A stretch of 64,000 nucleotides of DNA from Microthyrium microscopicum. Lineage: Eukaryota > Ascomycota > Dothideomycetes > Microthyriales > Microthyriaceae. Made by a program: the position numbers and the translations under genes. Within the stretch, counting starts at the first letter, position 1. Each line of letters opens with the position of its first letter. Below the pieces are notes generated by a model. The model saw only the letters and a program-made list of their open reading frames with translations, was not told the origin of the DNA and ran no database searches. The DNA lies in NCBI GenBank assembly GCA_010405405.1, contig MU004230.1, positions 1,881,744-1,945,743 of the forward strand. Reading direction: 5' to 3'. Positions 25,092 through 35,548 of the stretch are shown here, piece after piece.

Positions 25092-25881
25092 GGCGATTGA
25101 TTGATACCGGGGAGAGTTGTCGTAGATATTAAGGCGACTGGAGTCACATAGTTCAAGAAGCGATCACGGATTGACTCCGCTAGATAGAGCTTGAAGGTGT
25201 AGCAGTGAAGATGCCACAAAGCTTCATGAGCTCCAACGACCCATCGCAAAGGACAAATTGTAGCAGATTCCCGATGGCTTGGTTCCTTGTTGGTGTAAGT
25301 TAAAATGCAAGGGGCCATTGGCAGTTTAGTCATGAACCACTACCAATGTCTTGCGACTTTTTGTTTTGTTTCGAGGTACGGTACTTACTACTACTAACAC
25401 ATATAGTAGATACTTATTGTCTAACTCGCCTATTTCATGCTCAATCGGAGTAGCATTAGCTGCGAATGTATCTGAATATATCTGACATGCCCAAAAGTCT
25501 AAGCTGCGAGTCTACAGTCGATCCATATAACACCAGCTCGATTTCCAAATGCCCACCAGCTGCCCCTTTGAGTTTTAAGGCTATCCTCTGTTCTTGGTCA
25601 TAAGTCGGGCGTCAATTTCGATTATATACTCAATTCTGACGACAGTCATCACCTGGAACACACTGGCATCAAGACTCCCGGTGCAACTTCTGAAATACTG
25701 CAATTCTCAGGTAATGTGTCCGCTTCAAGGGGTTTTCAAATCCGCCATAGAAAGATAAAAGTAGTGACAGAGTAATGATGAGGTTTGTGTAAATATCTAC
25801 ATGTCCATGCCGTAATATCCCGCTCTATAACTAATACACATACATATCATCCAATGTACAAGATACAATAATACTACATAT
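25092..25881. other. intergenic region
   Basis: Promoter of the Dsc2 gene (-) and 3' region of the mS35 gene (-). No coding signal or RNA gene was recognised in these 790 bp. Confidence 0.4.
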
Positions 25882-28054
25882 CTACACCACAATTTCCCTC
25901 GCGGCCTCAGCAGCCTTTGCCGCCTCCTTTCTCTGCGCCATTGCCACGGCCTTCTTCACATATATGTCGCGTCTCGTCGCCCGTCGTGCTTTGCGATCCA
26001 AAACAGTCATCATTTTATCCACATTCTCACGAGCACCAGACCGGATGGCCAACATTTCTCGCTCCCGCTCTGTGAATCGCGCTGGCTCCATCACTGCCAT
26101 TTGCTCTCGCTCTACGTGTTCCGCCTTCTCTGCCTCAGCTGCCCGCTGCTCGGGACCGCCGGGGATGTACAAACGGCCGTCTATCGGCGGTTGAACATCA
26201 GCCAATTCGCGGTGGACTGCGCGTCGCTGAGCCAACTCAGAGGCACGATCAGGGGTAAGTTTCCATTCTTCGGGAAATTCATGGAATGGTTTGGCGTTGT
26301 GGTGGCGGAAGTCGAATGGGACGTCCTCAAAGGTGTCGGTGGGATCTCGAGCGTGGGTGAGTAGTTGTTCGACCAGATCGCCCAGGTAACGCTTGTTCTG
26401 TGCGGCTGTGTCAAAAGATTCACAGCTGATTTTGATGATGTCGGTAGAAGGATTATAGCGAGCACCAGCAAGCTTGATAAGTTTGGAACGTTGAATAGAT
26501 GTTAGGTCCGGGACCTTGCTTGGGGAAAAGTCGACTACTACTTTTGACTCCGAGGGGTGCTTTTCTCCCATGTAGGTCGTGTAGCGGAAGCGTAGGAGTT
26601 GTTCTGCGGCGGGTGGTGTGAAAGGTTTGGCCAGTTCTAAATCGATTAGCATTATTCATAATAGAACCATTGCATCAGTTTGACTTACTGCTAAGAAGAG
26701 GCAACTCCCAAACCATGTAACGGGCATATTGTCTAATCTCTTGTTTGAGATGTAGTTCTTGATGACCTTTCCTGGGTAGATCATCGTTCTTGAATACTTC
26801 GTCGGGACCAAGCTCTTCGTCATCTTCATAGTTCCAGAAGCCAGGAACCATTCTCTCTGGCTTTGGCTCTCTATCGGCTACAGACTCTGACTTGAAAAAC
26901 TCTGCTCCAAAATGCCGGTCGTTCTCCCAAACCCTGAGCAGAATCTTTCGTGTCGCGGGATCAACTCCAGCGAGGATCTTGAAAAATACTCTGAGATCTC
27001 TCTCTGGACCGCGGCCTGGTTTGCCTTGTGAGACTGTTCTTAAACCACCGTCGCCTTCCCACCCGAGCCGTTTCCATAACTCATAAAGACTCCCTTCTTT
27101 GTCAATCATATGCCAGAGGAATTTGTCTTCAATGATATGTTGAATTTTTGGAGTAGAGCTCGCATCCGGAGGCATTAAATCGACTTCTTGAAGCATCTTC
27201 TCCATCTGTGTTCGAACACTGGGTTCCAGGTCCATGAGCATATCGTGTATCTGATCCCGTTGTTTTTCCTTCTTGATCTCTTCTGGTGTCATGCCTTCTA
27301 GACGACGATATTCTTTAAAAATAGCAGACTCAATTTCCTCGTCATCCTTCCCCTCGAGCCCCATATCTTTGATCATAGCCTGGTCTTGCTCTGTGACTTC
27401 AGCCTGACCAGACTCCAGCTTCTCTCGACTAAGACCAAGCTTCTCGAGTAGTGGGTCAAGAACTGTCGGATCCTCTCCAGCCTTTTCAACCACTTCTGCA
27501 AGCTCATCATAGCCTTCGAGTTGCTTCTCCAAATTTGCAATCTTTTCAAGTGATTCTCTCATGAGCTTCTGATCCTTGGGCGATTGTTTGTCTTGGCGCA
27601 TGAATTTCATGGCACCATCGATATCACCGCTTTCTACTAGATGCTGCACGTAGTCTTCAATCATTGTTTGAGTCTCTCGAGCAGTCAATGGTCTTCCTAG
27701 CCGATTGGTTTCTTCTTGCATTGCAGCGGCGAGCATTTCATCCTCTACTATGAGATCTTCATTCTTGGTTGTTGTCGATGTGAGCTCTTGGGAGTTCGAT
27801 GTGTTGGCTTCAGGCGTCTTCGATTCAGGTTCTTGGGGTTTATCGATATTGGGTTCGGGTGATTTGGAGTCTGATGGATTGGAGCTAGACGTTTTCGCGT
27901 CATTGTCGTCCTGCCATCGCGAAGGAGTTGTCGCGAACGATCGAAGCGGCGCTTGTGAAGGTTGGATTCGGCGAATCGGTTGTAATGAAGCGCATGATTT
28001 CCTCGGGCACACTGACCTTGATCGGAAGAGTAACCTCCGCACTGCGAGTGCCAT
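25882..28054 (-). CDS. RSM24: mitochondrial small ribosomal subunit protein mS35 (Rsm24)
   Basis: Structural protein of the mitochondrial 37S ribosomal subunit, predicted 706 aa. Exons are 26689-28054 and 25882-26636. The 52-bp intron (donor GTAAGT, acceptor ATTTAG) joins MVWELPLLS to KLAKPFTPP in frame. The N-terminus (MALAVRRLLFRSRSVCPRKS, then RSFATTPSRW) is a good mitochondrial presequence. The ATG at 28054 is preferred, because the frame runs upstream only to a non-ATG codon. The Rsm24 core is in the C-terminal third: RFRYTTYMGEKHPSESKVVV, IKLAGARYNPSTDIIKISCE and NKRYLGDLVEQLL, DPTDTFEDVPFDFRHH. A long acidic, Lys/Glu-rich middle is fungal-specific. It shares a 382-bp divergent promoter with the Alg13 gene. 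Confidence 0.88.
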
Positions 28055-28436
28055 TGGACGTGTGTTGATGTTGAACAGACAATGCAATGGTCTGGGAAAA
28101 AAGTTGAAGTTCGGATCTTGATGCCTTAGGCAGCATTTAGCTCCTTGCTGACATAATAGCTACACTGGCGTTTTGTTACATTAGCGTCTTCAAGCATTCA
28201 GCCAATCATAGGCTAAGTACGCCGCAGCTACCCGACCTCTATCATTTTGATCTACCAACATCAACAACTTCATGCGCCAACTCATTCTGGCATATCTCCA
28301 GAGCAGTCCGTAAATCATGATAAACAGGCCTTTCAGATATCGTATGTAGCCGGATACTACTAATCCTATTCTCAAGTCTTCAACCAGGCTAACAAACTCT
28401 ATTTAGCTGTGTATTAGGACAACACCATCAATACCC
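28055..28436. promoter_or_regulatory. divergent promoter region of RSM24 and ALG13
   Basis: The 382 bp between the two start codons carry no coding signal. Both genes are housekeeping. Confidence 0.4.
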
Positions 28437-29229
28437 ATGGACAATCCACCAAAACCCCAAAAGCTCTGCTTCGTAACCGTAGGCGCCACAGTATCCTTCA
28501 ACGCGCTCATACAAGCAGTCATAAGCCCTGCATTCATCCAAGCACTCCTCAACGAATCCTACACCGAAGTCCGCGTGCAATACGGCAAAGACGGCTACGA
28601 AGCATTCGTCAACGCCGTCAACCATGTGCGCGCAATGAACGGGGACCGTCTACCAGCTGGCCTTGCCATCAGCGGGTTTGATCTTGCGATCACAGCGCGA
28701 GAGTTGACGAAAGAGCTGGTCAAGACGCAAAGCAAAGGACAGAGCCGTGCGCAAGGAGCTTGCATTTCGCACGCCGGTAAGCTCCACCAGAACCTTAAAG
28801 CTCTATAGCGTTATAGAGCTATGCTAATTGAGGCGCAAACAGGCACAGGATCGCTGTTGGACGGTATGACCTACGGTGTACCGGTAGTGCTCGTGCCCAA
28901 TCCAACGCTCGCGAACAATCACCAGGAGCAGTTGGCGAAACATTTTGCCAAACGGCATTATTGTATCCATGGACATGTCAAGTAAGCACCGATCCCACGA
29001 AGCATTTTCCCACATGTTCTGCAATCAAGAATGCTGATATAAGCCAACTAGTAACTTGCTGCCCGTTGTCCGAGAGATTGAAGACTGGCGAACGGAAATG
29101 AACAAGCCGATGCGAGAGCAGTGGAAAGACGACGAGCCACGGCCTGAGAAACGCTATAAGATGGATCCAATTCTGACGCTTCTACACGATCATATGGATG
29201 CTGAAATGGGGTTTGCCCAGGTGGAGTAG
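28437..29229 (+). CDS. ALG13: UDP-GlcNAc transferase catalytic subunit Alg13
   Basis: With Alg14, Alg13 adds the second GlcNAc to the dolichol-linked oligosaccharide on the cytosolic face of the ER. Exons are 28437-28776, 28843-28981 and 29052-29229, giving 218 aa. Motifs of the GT28 C-terminal fold are CFVTVGATVSFNALIQAV, VRVQYGKDG, GFDLA and the UDP-GlcNAc-binding segment ACISHAGTGSLLDGMTYGVP with VVLVPNPTLANNHQEQLAKHF. The start in ccATGgac is the only good one. Intron 1 (28777-28842) contains a perfect 9-bp hairpin, agctctata/tatagagct. The C-terminus ends in a charged helix (LTLLHDHMDAEMGFAQVE). Confidence 0.93.
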
Positions 29230-30985
29230 AGGGAGAGACGCTCGCCTAAGCAAAGGGAAGTAGCTATTTACCTGGAAATCCGGGGAGGACAGCCATGGGA
29301 GATGGATGTCAAGACAAAAATGAATGACCAACAGTTAGACGACTAGCCAGTTTAGCCTCTGACAAGGTACAAGTACAGTTACGATGAAATCTGGGGTATC
29401 CAAACGAAGCACTACTTTAGCAAGTATAGCTGGTTCCGCGTCATTAGTTTCGAGTTCGCGGAACGCGGGTTTGTTACAGGCATCAAGTTCTGGAAACCCC
29501 CAGATCCGTCATCCCGCAACGTCAAGTAAACGCGATCCGAATAAACTTTCATGAGTCTCAAAAGGCCGAGTCACCCGACCAACGTTCACGACCCAGATGA
29601 TCGGACGCATGATGGAGAAAGTTAGAAATGTAATGGAAACAAAAAGTATTTTGTTGCCTTTTGTGATTTCGTTGTCTATCGAAACTTGCCCAAATGAAAT
29701 AACGTTGAACCTCCCAAGAAGAAACCCATTGGTCCCCATGAAAAAACGCCCAGCCAAGAAGGTTGCTTTGCGTATGAAGAAAATCGCTCAATATGTATCT
29801 TTGTTGCCATCAATCTTCCATTTCCCAAGAATTGGCAGGCAGGGCATGTATTGTCAAAGTCCAGGATGTTTTTGGCAGAAAGCTCAATTCGGTATCGCAA
29901 AACACGTTCAGATATCCCATAGATTAAAAGCAAAAAGTAATGAAGAGAGGGTCGAACAATATCAATTTGTATCCCACCAACGCCTTGCAGTAAACACCAG
30001 AGAAAAAGCCCCCCAACCAGGTAAGAACGCCTTGCAAAAATGTGGACACAAAAAGTCAAAAACATGCCAGATCCGAAAATGTGAGTTGAAGAGCTTTGCC
30101 ATGCATCCCGTTTGTTGCCCTGCCCATCCATCCGAGGGATAAGAAGAATTGAAAACCCTGCCATCTCGCAACTTTTTTTGTCCCCGTAGCCTTCCCCCAT
30201 CCGAGATCCGTGGAAGAGGAACACACTCGTATCAAAAGGTTTCTTGGAGAAAAATCGTTTCAATCATCTCGTGATCGCGTCTGTGCCATACTTCGTTCGG
30301 CCGTCGACAATGAGCCAAGAAGTAAGAAAAAAGAAAGCGAGCATACAACACCTGTGGAAAACGCAAAACAAAGACACAGGATCCACGCCATCCCGGTGCA
30401 ACAGATAAACGCAAACATTTTCAAATAAGACAAGAAAGCCATCCATACACACGTGAACACTCACTGCGTAGAAGAGTAGCTGAAGATACAAAGCTTAGGG
30501 ACAAATGTCCATGAAGAGGAAAAAAGGGGAGAGTTTGAAGAATGAACATGAAGTTTTTGAATGGAAAATGCAATCCCCAGTCTATAACCAATACACCGTT
30601 TGAAAACTCATGAATAGAAAGAAATTGCCATGCCGCTCTTGCTTCAAACACACTTTCAGCCTCAAAGATATGTTCCGACAGCAGTGGTTAGGCTTTTCAG
30701 CTTCCCCTCTTCTTTGCAGTGACCTTTTCCCCAAGCCACTCGATGATGTGAATATTGGGTGACCCCATAGTTAAAACAACAGACAAGAACTGAAATCTTT
30801 ACAACTCCAGGATAGATTTTTGATGGGACTCCACCCGAATTTCGCACCACGCCAGAATAAAAAGGGTAGTTGTATTAATGTCGTATCCCAAGCCCATGGT
30901 CAATTGACGGGTTGTCAATGACTGGATTGGCGGATACTGACTGGACCCGACTTTCGACTTGGTCACTTAATTCGGGTGCTAACCC
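29230..30985. other. long intergenic/3' region with overlapping open frames on both strands
   Basis: The 1.76 kb downstream of both the Alg13 gene (+) and the CBM21 gene (-) have no recognisable gene. An open frame of 181 codons (+, 29597-30142) overlaps one of 195 codons (-, 29676-30263). Neither resembles a known protein and both have poor starts. A long 3' UTR of the CBM21 gene or a non-coding transcript is possible. Confidence 0.35.
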
Positions 30986-33205
30986 CTAGCATAGCGCACT
31001 CTGAACCGAGAGACCTTGATGTGGAAATTCTTCGTATGCAGATGAATGACTGAGTGCTGGAGATGGGGCGCGGAACGGATTCAAGCGCGGACTGTTGATG
31101 GCTTTGAGACCCGGGCTAGGAGTCCGGTTGGTAGGTCGAGGTTCGGGTGTATGTACTGGTTGAGGATGAAGCTTGACCTTTGGTGAAGGTGGTGAATTGC
31201 TAGCTGAGGATCCTGCACTGGAGGTATTACTGTCCGAGCTGTCATCCAGAGCCCCATCAATCTGCTGCATTGTCAATTGTTTCGCGCCTTCTTCTTTTGG
31301 GGTAGGTGATGTGACGGCCGTGTTATTGCCATCAGATCCAAAGTAGCAAAACTTTTGAATCAAGTCCCTGTATTCCTCGGACCCAAGGGTTGGACGAGCT
31401 CCGCCAATGGCGGCGGCCACAGGTTGTACTGCGGGTGCAGGTGGTGCTACGGGTGCGACAACTGGTGCTGCGACGGGTGCAACAACACGCTGCGGTCGAG
31501 GTGGTGGGGTTTGTTTAGGCGTGATAGAAATTCCGCTCAAGTCTCCAAGGGCATTTTGAGCCGTTGTCAACGCAGCATGCAGAGAACTGTTGAAGTCATA
31601 GCGAGTTGAAAGTCGGTTGCTGGACGAATGCTGTAGAGAATGGTCTTGGAAGGTATGACCTTTCTTACGGTCTGCCCCAGTTCGACCACGGAATGGAGAT
31701 TCGAATTGCGTGGAGAATTCATCGTCGCTGCTTCCCATTGGAAAGGATCGAGGTCGCGGAATTGTGTTCTTGGAACTATGTCGGCTGCGTGGTATTCCAA
31801 CTGGTGGTGTGCTTAGAGGAGTAGATCCCACAGTCTTGCTGACACGCGGTGCTGGCATTTTTGGTGCTGGCAGCTTTCGGCTAAAGTCGATCTGGAAGTT
31901 GGCACCACCATTGTTGTCCCAGTGCTCTTGTCCACCCGAGTTGTATCGAACACAGAGATAGAGTGTCTTATTCTGCAGATTTGCCTGTTCCGAGAGCTTT
32001 ATGGTAAACTTGAAACGATCATAGCCATCATGGTGCTGTGTGAAGCGAATGTCAGTCCATTCTGCAATCACTTCTGATGTGGTTCTCCAGTAATCAAAAG
32101 TGAATCTTGCAACGATGAACTTCTCAAACGCGATGTTTGCAACTGCGCAGATACCTTCCAGGCTCTTGAAATCCTTGGAAAGGGTCAATTGCTCAACACG
32201 CACGGGCATGCATTGCCGCTCATGAGAATTTCTGGCGTCCTTGGAATCAAAGTTGGTTTTGATTTCCCATTCGATAGGACGCGACTTTCGAGGCATTTCT
32301 AGACCGAATGGGTAGTCCGACTCGCTGTCATAAGTTTCCACCGGAGAAGAGTCTGCACTGACAGCGGAAGGCTTGTCAACCTGAAGGAAGTGACGGACTT
32401 GTTCGATGTTTTCGTTGAAGTGAACTGCCTTTGGATAGGTTGGTGTGCCTGGGGCACTTAGCGGTCGTCTTTTATGAGAGGAATCTCGTAGAGCAGGTCT
32501 AACGAGTTCGCCAGATTTCTTTCGAATCAGTTGAACCCGTCTTCGTTCCAACGCAGCCTCATCGTCACTATCGATGGGTGAAGAGTTGTCTGAAGCAATG
32601 GCCATTTGATCTTGTGGAGGATAAAGCATATCGCTACTCGATCGAGAATGTGAGATTTTCCGTTGCTCTTGTGATAGAGGCGGTGGAGTAGCGGTTTCAA
32701 TATAGAGACCCAAAGGTGTCTGCTTGGGAGCCAGGGGAACATTGCCATCTTCTCTTCTCGTGGGAGACTGTCTTCGCTGCATTGACAGGTTGCCACTGCT
32801 CTTTAGCGTTTGTGCCAAAACAGCAATTTGTCTGGAACGACCACGATCTTCGTCATCTTCGGAGCTGCCCGCTTCTATTGGGGATGCAGTTAGACCAGTA
32901 GACAAAAGAGGTTTGAAGCTTGTGATTGGTAATGAGGGTCTACCAGCTATAACCGTAGAATTGCCATCAGAAAAAGATGGCATTGATGGGTTGCCATGTG
33001 TGTTGGAAGCCTGAACGACTGGCTGTTGATCGGCAAATGATGGACCGCGGCGATGCTTGTGGAGATAAGTGGCTGACTTTGAGCGAGGAAGCTCTTGTCG
33101 GACCGGTTTCGTCGAAGGTGAGGAGGATTTGTCGTATGAATGATTGCGGGTGATAGAAGGACTAGATGTTGCTGGGGAGCGTGGAGTCGGTGGGGTGTAA
33201 GGCAT
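30986..33205 (-). CDS. glycogen-targeting PP1 regulatory subunit (CBM21; Gac1/Pig-like)
   Basis: Predicted regulatory subunit that brings protein phosphatase 1 to glycogen and glycogen synthase. Single exon of 739 aa from the ATG at 33205; the frame extends upstream only to a non-ATG codon. A long Ser/Pro-rich N-terminus leads to the PP1-docking RVxF-type motif KAVHF at about residues 259-263. The CBM21 domain covers about 310-445, with VRVEQLTLSKDFKSLEGICA, ARFTFDYWRTTSEVIAEW and the carbohydrate-binding block LYLCVRYNSGGQEHWDNNGG. The C-terminal part is Pro/Ala-rich and disordered. Order and spacing of RVxF and CBM21 match fungal Gac1/Pig proteins. Confidence 0.88.
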   Translation of the reverse strand: MPYTPPTPRSPATSSPSITRNHSYDKSSSPSTKPVRQELPRSKSATYLHKHRRGPSFADQQPVVQASNTHGNPSMPSFSDGNSTVIAGRPSLPITSFKPLLSTGLTASPIEAGSSEDDEDRGRSRQIAVLAQTLKSSGNLSMQRRQSPTRREDGNVPLAPKQTPLGLYIETATPPPLSQEQRKISHSRSSSDMLYPPQDQMAIASDNSSPIDSDDEAALERRRVQLIRKKSGELVRPALRDSSHKRRPLSAPGTPTYPKAVHFNENIEQVRHFLQVDKPSAVSADSSPVETYDSESDYPFGLEMPRKSRPIEWEIKTNFDSKDARNSHERQCMPVRVEQLTLSKDFKSLEGICAVANIAFEKFIVARFTFDYWRTTSEVIAEWTDIRFTQHHDGYDRFKFTIKLSEQANLQNKTLYLCVRYNSGGQEHWDNNGGANFQIDFSRKLPAPKMPAPRVSKTVGSTPLSTPPVGIPRSRHSSKNTIPRPRSFPMGSSDDEFSTQFESPFRGRTGADRKKGHTFQDHSLQHSSSNRLSTRYDFNSSLHAALTTAQNALGDLSGISITPKQTPPPRPQRVVAPVAAPVVAPVAPPAPAVQPVAAAIGGARPTLGSEEYRDLIQKFCYFGSDGNNTAVTSPTPKEEGAKQLTMQQIDGALDDSSDSNTSSAGSSASNSPPSPKVKLHPQPVHTPEPRPTNRTPSPGLKAINSPRLNPFRAPSPALSHSSAYEEFPHQGLSVQSALC

Positions 33206-34555
33206 TTTCCTCAACGAGGATGAGTGGGCAGTGTAGTCGATGAGGAGGAAATGACAAGAATGGGGGAATTAAGTAGTTCAGGATCTCATATGTAGGGAAG
33301 AGTCTGCACGAGCCTAGGACTGTTTAGCAAACGATTTGGGAGACGGCGAGCATGCAAAGGTTGCAGAGAGGTGGAAGCAGCGAACCAGATATCAGAGGTT
33401 GAAGGTCAGAGGACACTGCTTTGGAACACAATTGGAATTATGGGTAGTGAAGTTATAGGATAATAGGCGTGTGTAGGCAGTATGTGACCAAGCGAAGGGT
33501 ATGCAAAAAGATTTGTGCTAGATCCAAGTGGGAGGCCACGGAATCCACAATAACGAGACGATAGGAGAGCAATTGAGAGCGGAGATAGCAGATAGGGCAG
33601 TGAAAGCGAAAGGTCAACTGGTTCAGGCCTGCTTGTGATATCGTGAAGTGATGATATAATTTGGCAGCAGGCCCGAAGCGGTTGATAGCTGGTGGTGGTT
33701 GACAGATAATCGCCTTGCTGACTGATCACTATGTGACTGGTTCTTGCCTAGTCTTTTGTGCTCAAATTCTCAATGCGGCAAGAGCGAGTCTCGTGAGATG
33801 GGTATCAGGCTTGTATATTGCCAATGTGGGCAGGAAGTGCTCTGACAATGGGCTTGTTGCGGCAGGCACGCTGCAGGTGGTGGGAAGGAATGGATGATTT
33901 TGACGAGACAGGTAAAACGAGAAGATGGTAACAAAGAACAATAGCAAGGGAATGTGGTGTTTCTTACTTTGATGACGCTCTGGGAGGCAGGCAGCTCTTT
34001 TTTCTTTGTTCAGTGGTGGGCGATAAGGCCTCGAGAAATCCAAACAAAGACCAAGCAGTTCCGAACAAAGGATAGACCGCGAGGATGACGATATGGATGG
34101 GCAGAGGCAAGTCTCCAGTGAAGAATGAGTTCCTGCTTGCGATAATATATGTTTACTGCTTCGTGATCGAGAGGCAGAGATGTTTGGGAGGAGGAGGATA
34201 CAGGCGGAGGAGGGCGGGAGCTGTGGAAGGGAAGGAAGAGATGGTGTAGGAATCGGTGGTTGATGAATATTATCAGACTGTTCCCACACTTGGCTGCACT
34301 TGCCTTAGTTTGCAAGAAGACTAGCATAGACACTAGCACTGTGCACGGCTAGGCCTTTTGATACAGGCGCCGTCACTGGCCAGTGCAGCCGCTAGTCTAG
34401 GATAGTGGCAGGCATTTGCAGGCATTGTGGGCGAAAAATCAGAGCCAGGGCTTGAACCATTCAACACCATCCCGGATTATACAGGTTTCGTGTGCCCAGC
34501 CAAAAGCCCACCACTTCCAACTCTTAACTTAAGCAGCCCAGCATCATCACACACT
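33206..34555. promoter_or_regulatory. upstream region of the CBM21 gene
   Basis: About 1.35 kb 5' of the CBM21 gene up to the foldback element. No coding signal was recognised. The size fits a long promoter or a long 5' leader. Confidence 0.35.
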
Positions 34556-35539
34556 CAGAAGAAGTTTCCACTGACCCCTTCCTAAAGCCCCCCCTGCCAG
34601 AGGCCCCCCTTAAGCCTCTCCGCCACTCCTGCCGTTAGCACACACTAAGTTAAAAAGTGCCTTAGTGCCGCCACCAAATCTAATAATTGGCTAAGTATAG
34701 AAGCTAGGACACTTTGGCAAAACAAGGAAATTTGAGTATAAACCTAAGGCACTAGCGGCCCTTAAGGGACGCGTCTAGATACCAAACAAACCTGAAAATT
34801 AACGATAGCGACGTTAACAAAGCGCGTGCGCGTGAAGTAAGTATATGTAGGAGTAGGGAGCACTAGGGGATAGGATCTACGTAGGAATAGGTATAGGAAT
34901 AGGTAGGGAAATAGGCGTAGGAATAAGAGCTCAAAAGACGTAATTAAAGGTGTTAAAGATATTAAAGATATTAAAGATATTAAGCTACTAAAACACGTCT
35001 TAATTAAGATTTAAAGGGAGTAAAAGTGCTAAGCCTTGCCAAGCCTCTCTATAATTAGCTAAAATTACTTATTAATAAGATAGATTAGATTAGATTGCTA
35101 AGGCTTAGCACTAGTCCTTTACTAGAAGACGTATTTTAGTAGCTTAATATCTTTAACATCTTTAATATCTTCAACACCTTTAATTACGTCTTTTAAGCTC
35201 TTATTCCTGTGCCTATTCCTCTACCTATTCCTGTGCCTATTCCTATATAGATCCTATCCCCTAGTGCTCCCTACCCCTATATATACCTACTTTACGCACG
35301 CGCGCGCGCTTTGCTATCTTATAGTTTTTAAGTATTTTAGCTTTAAACGCGTCTTTTAAAGGGCTACCAACCCTTGCCTTAGGTTTGTTAGGCAATTCTG
35401 TCTTAAGCTTAGACCTATCATTAAATTGGGTGGCGGCGCTACCTGATTTAGTAACAGGTCTAAGCTCAAGCTAGTGGAGGGTAAAGGGGGGCCTCTGGCA
35501 GGGGGGGCCTAAGTAAGGGGTCAGTGGAAACTTCTTTTG
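34556..35539. mobile_element. 984-bp foldback element with long terminal inverted repeats, MULE-like
   Basis: The ends read cagaagaagtttcc and, on the other strand, caaaagaagtttcc. Pairing continues through tgacccctt and ccccccctgccagaggcc, then an acgcgtct/gacgcgtt block, a GCGC-rich block, several cctattcct-type blocks and gacgtaattaaaggtgtt, almost to the centre. The unpaired middle is only about 50-60 bp (near 35040-35097). A perfect 9-bp duplication, tcacacact, flanks it at 34547-34555 and 35540-35548. Nine-base duplications and very long inverted repeats fit a non-autonomous Mutator-like element; the family is inferred. No ORF is present. Confidence 0.85.
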
Positions 35540-35548
35540 TCACACACT

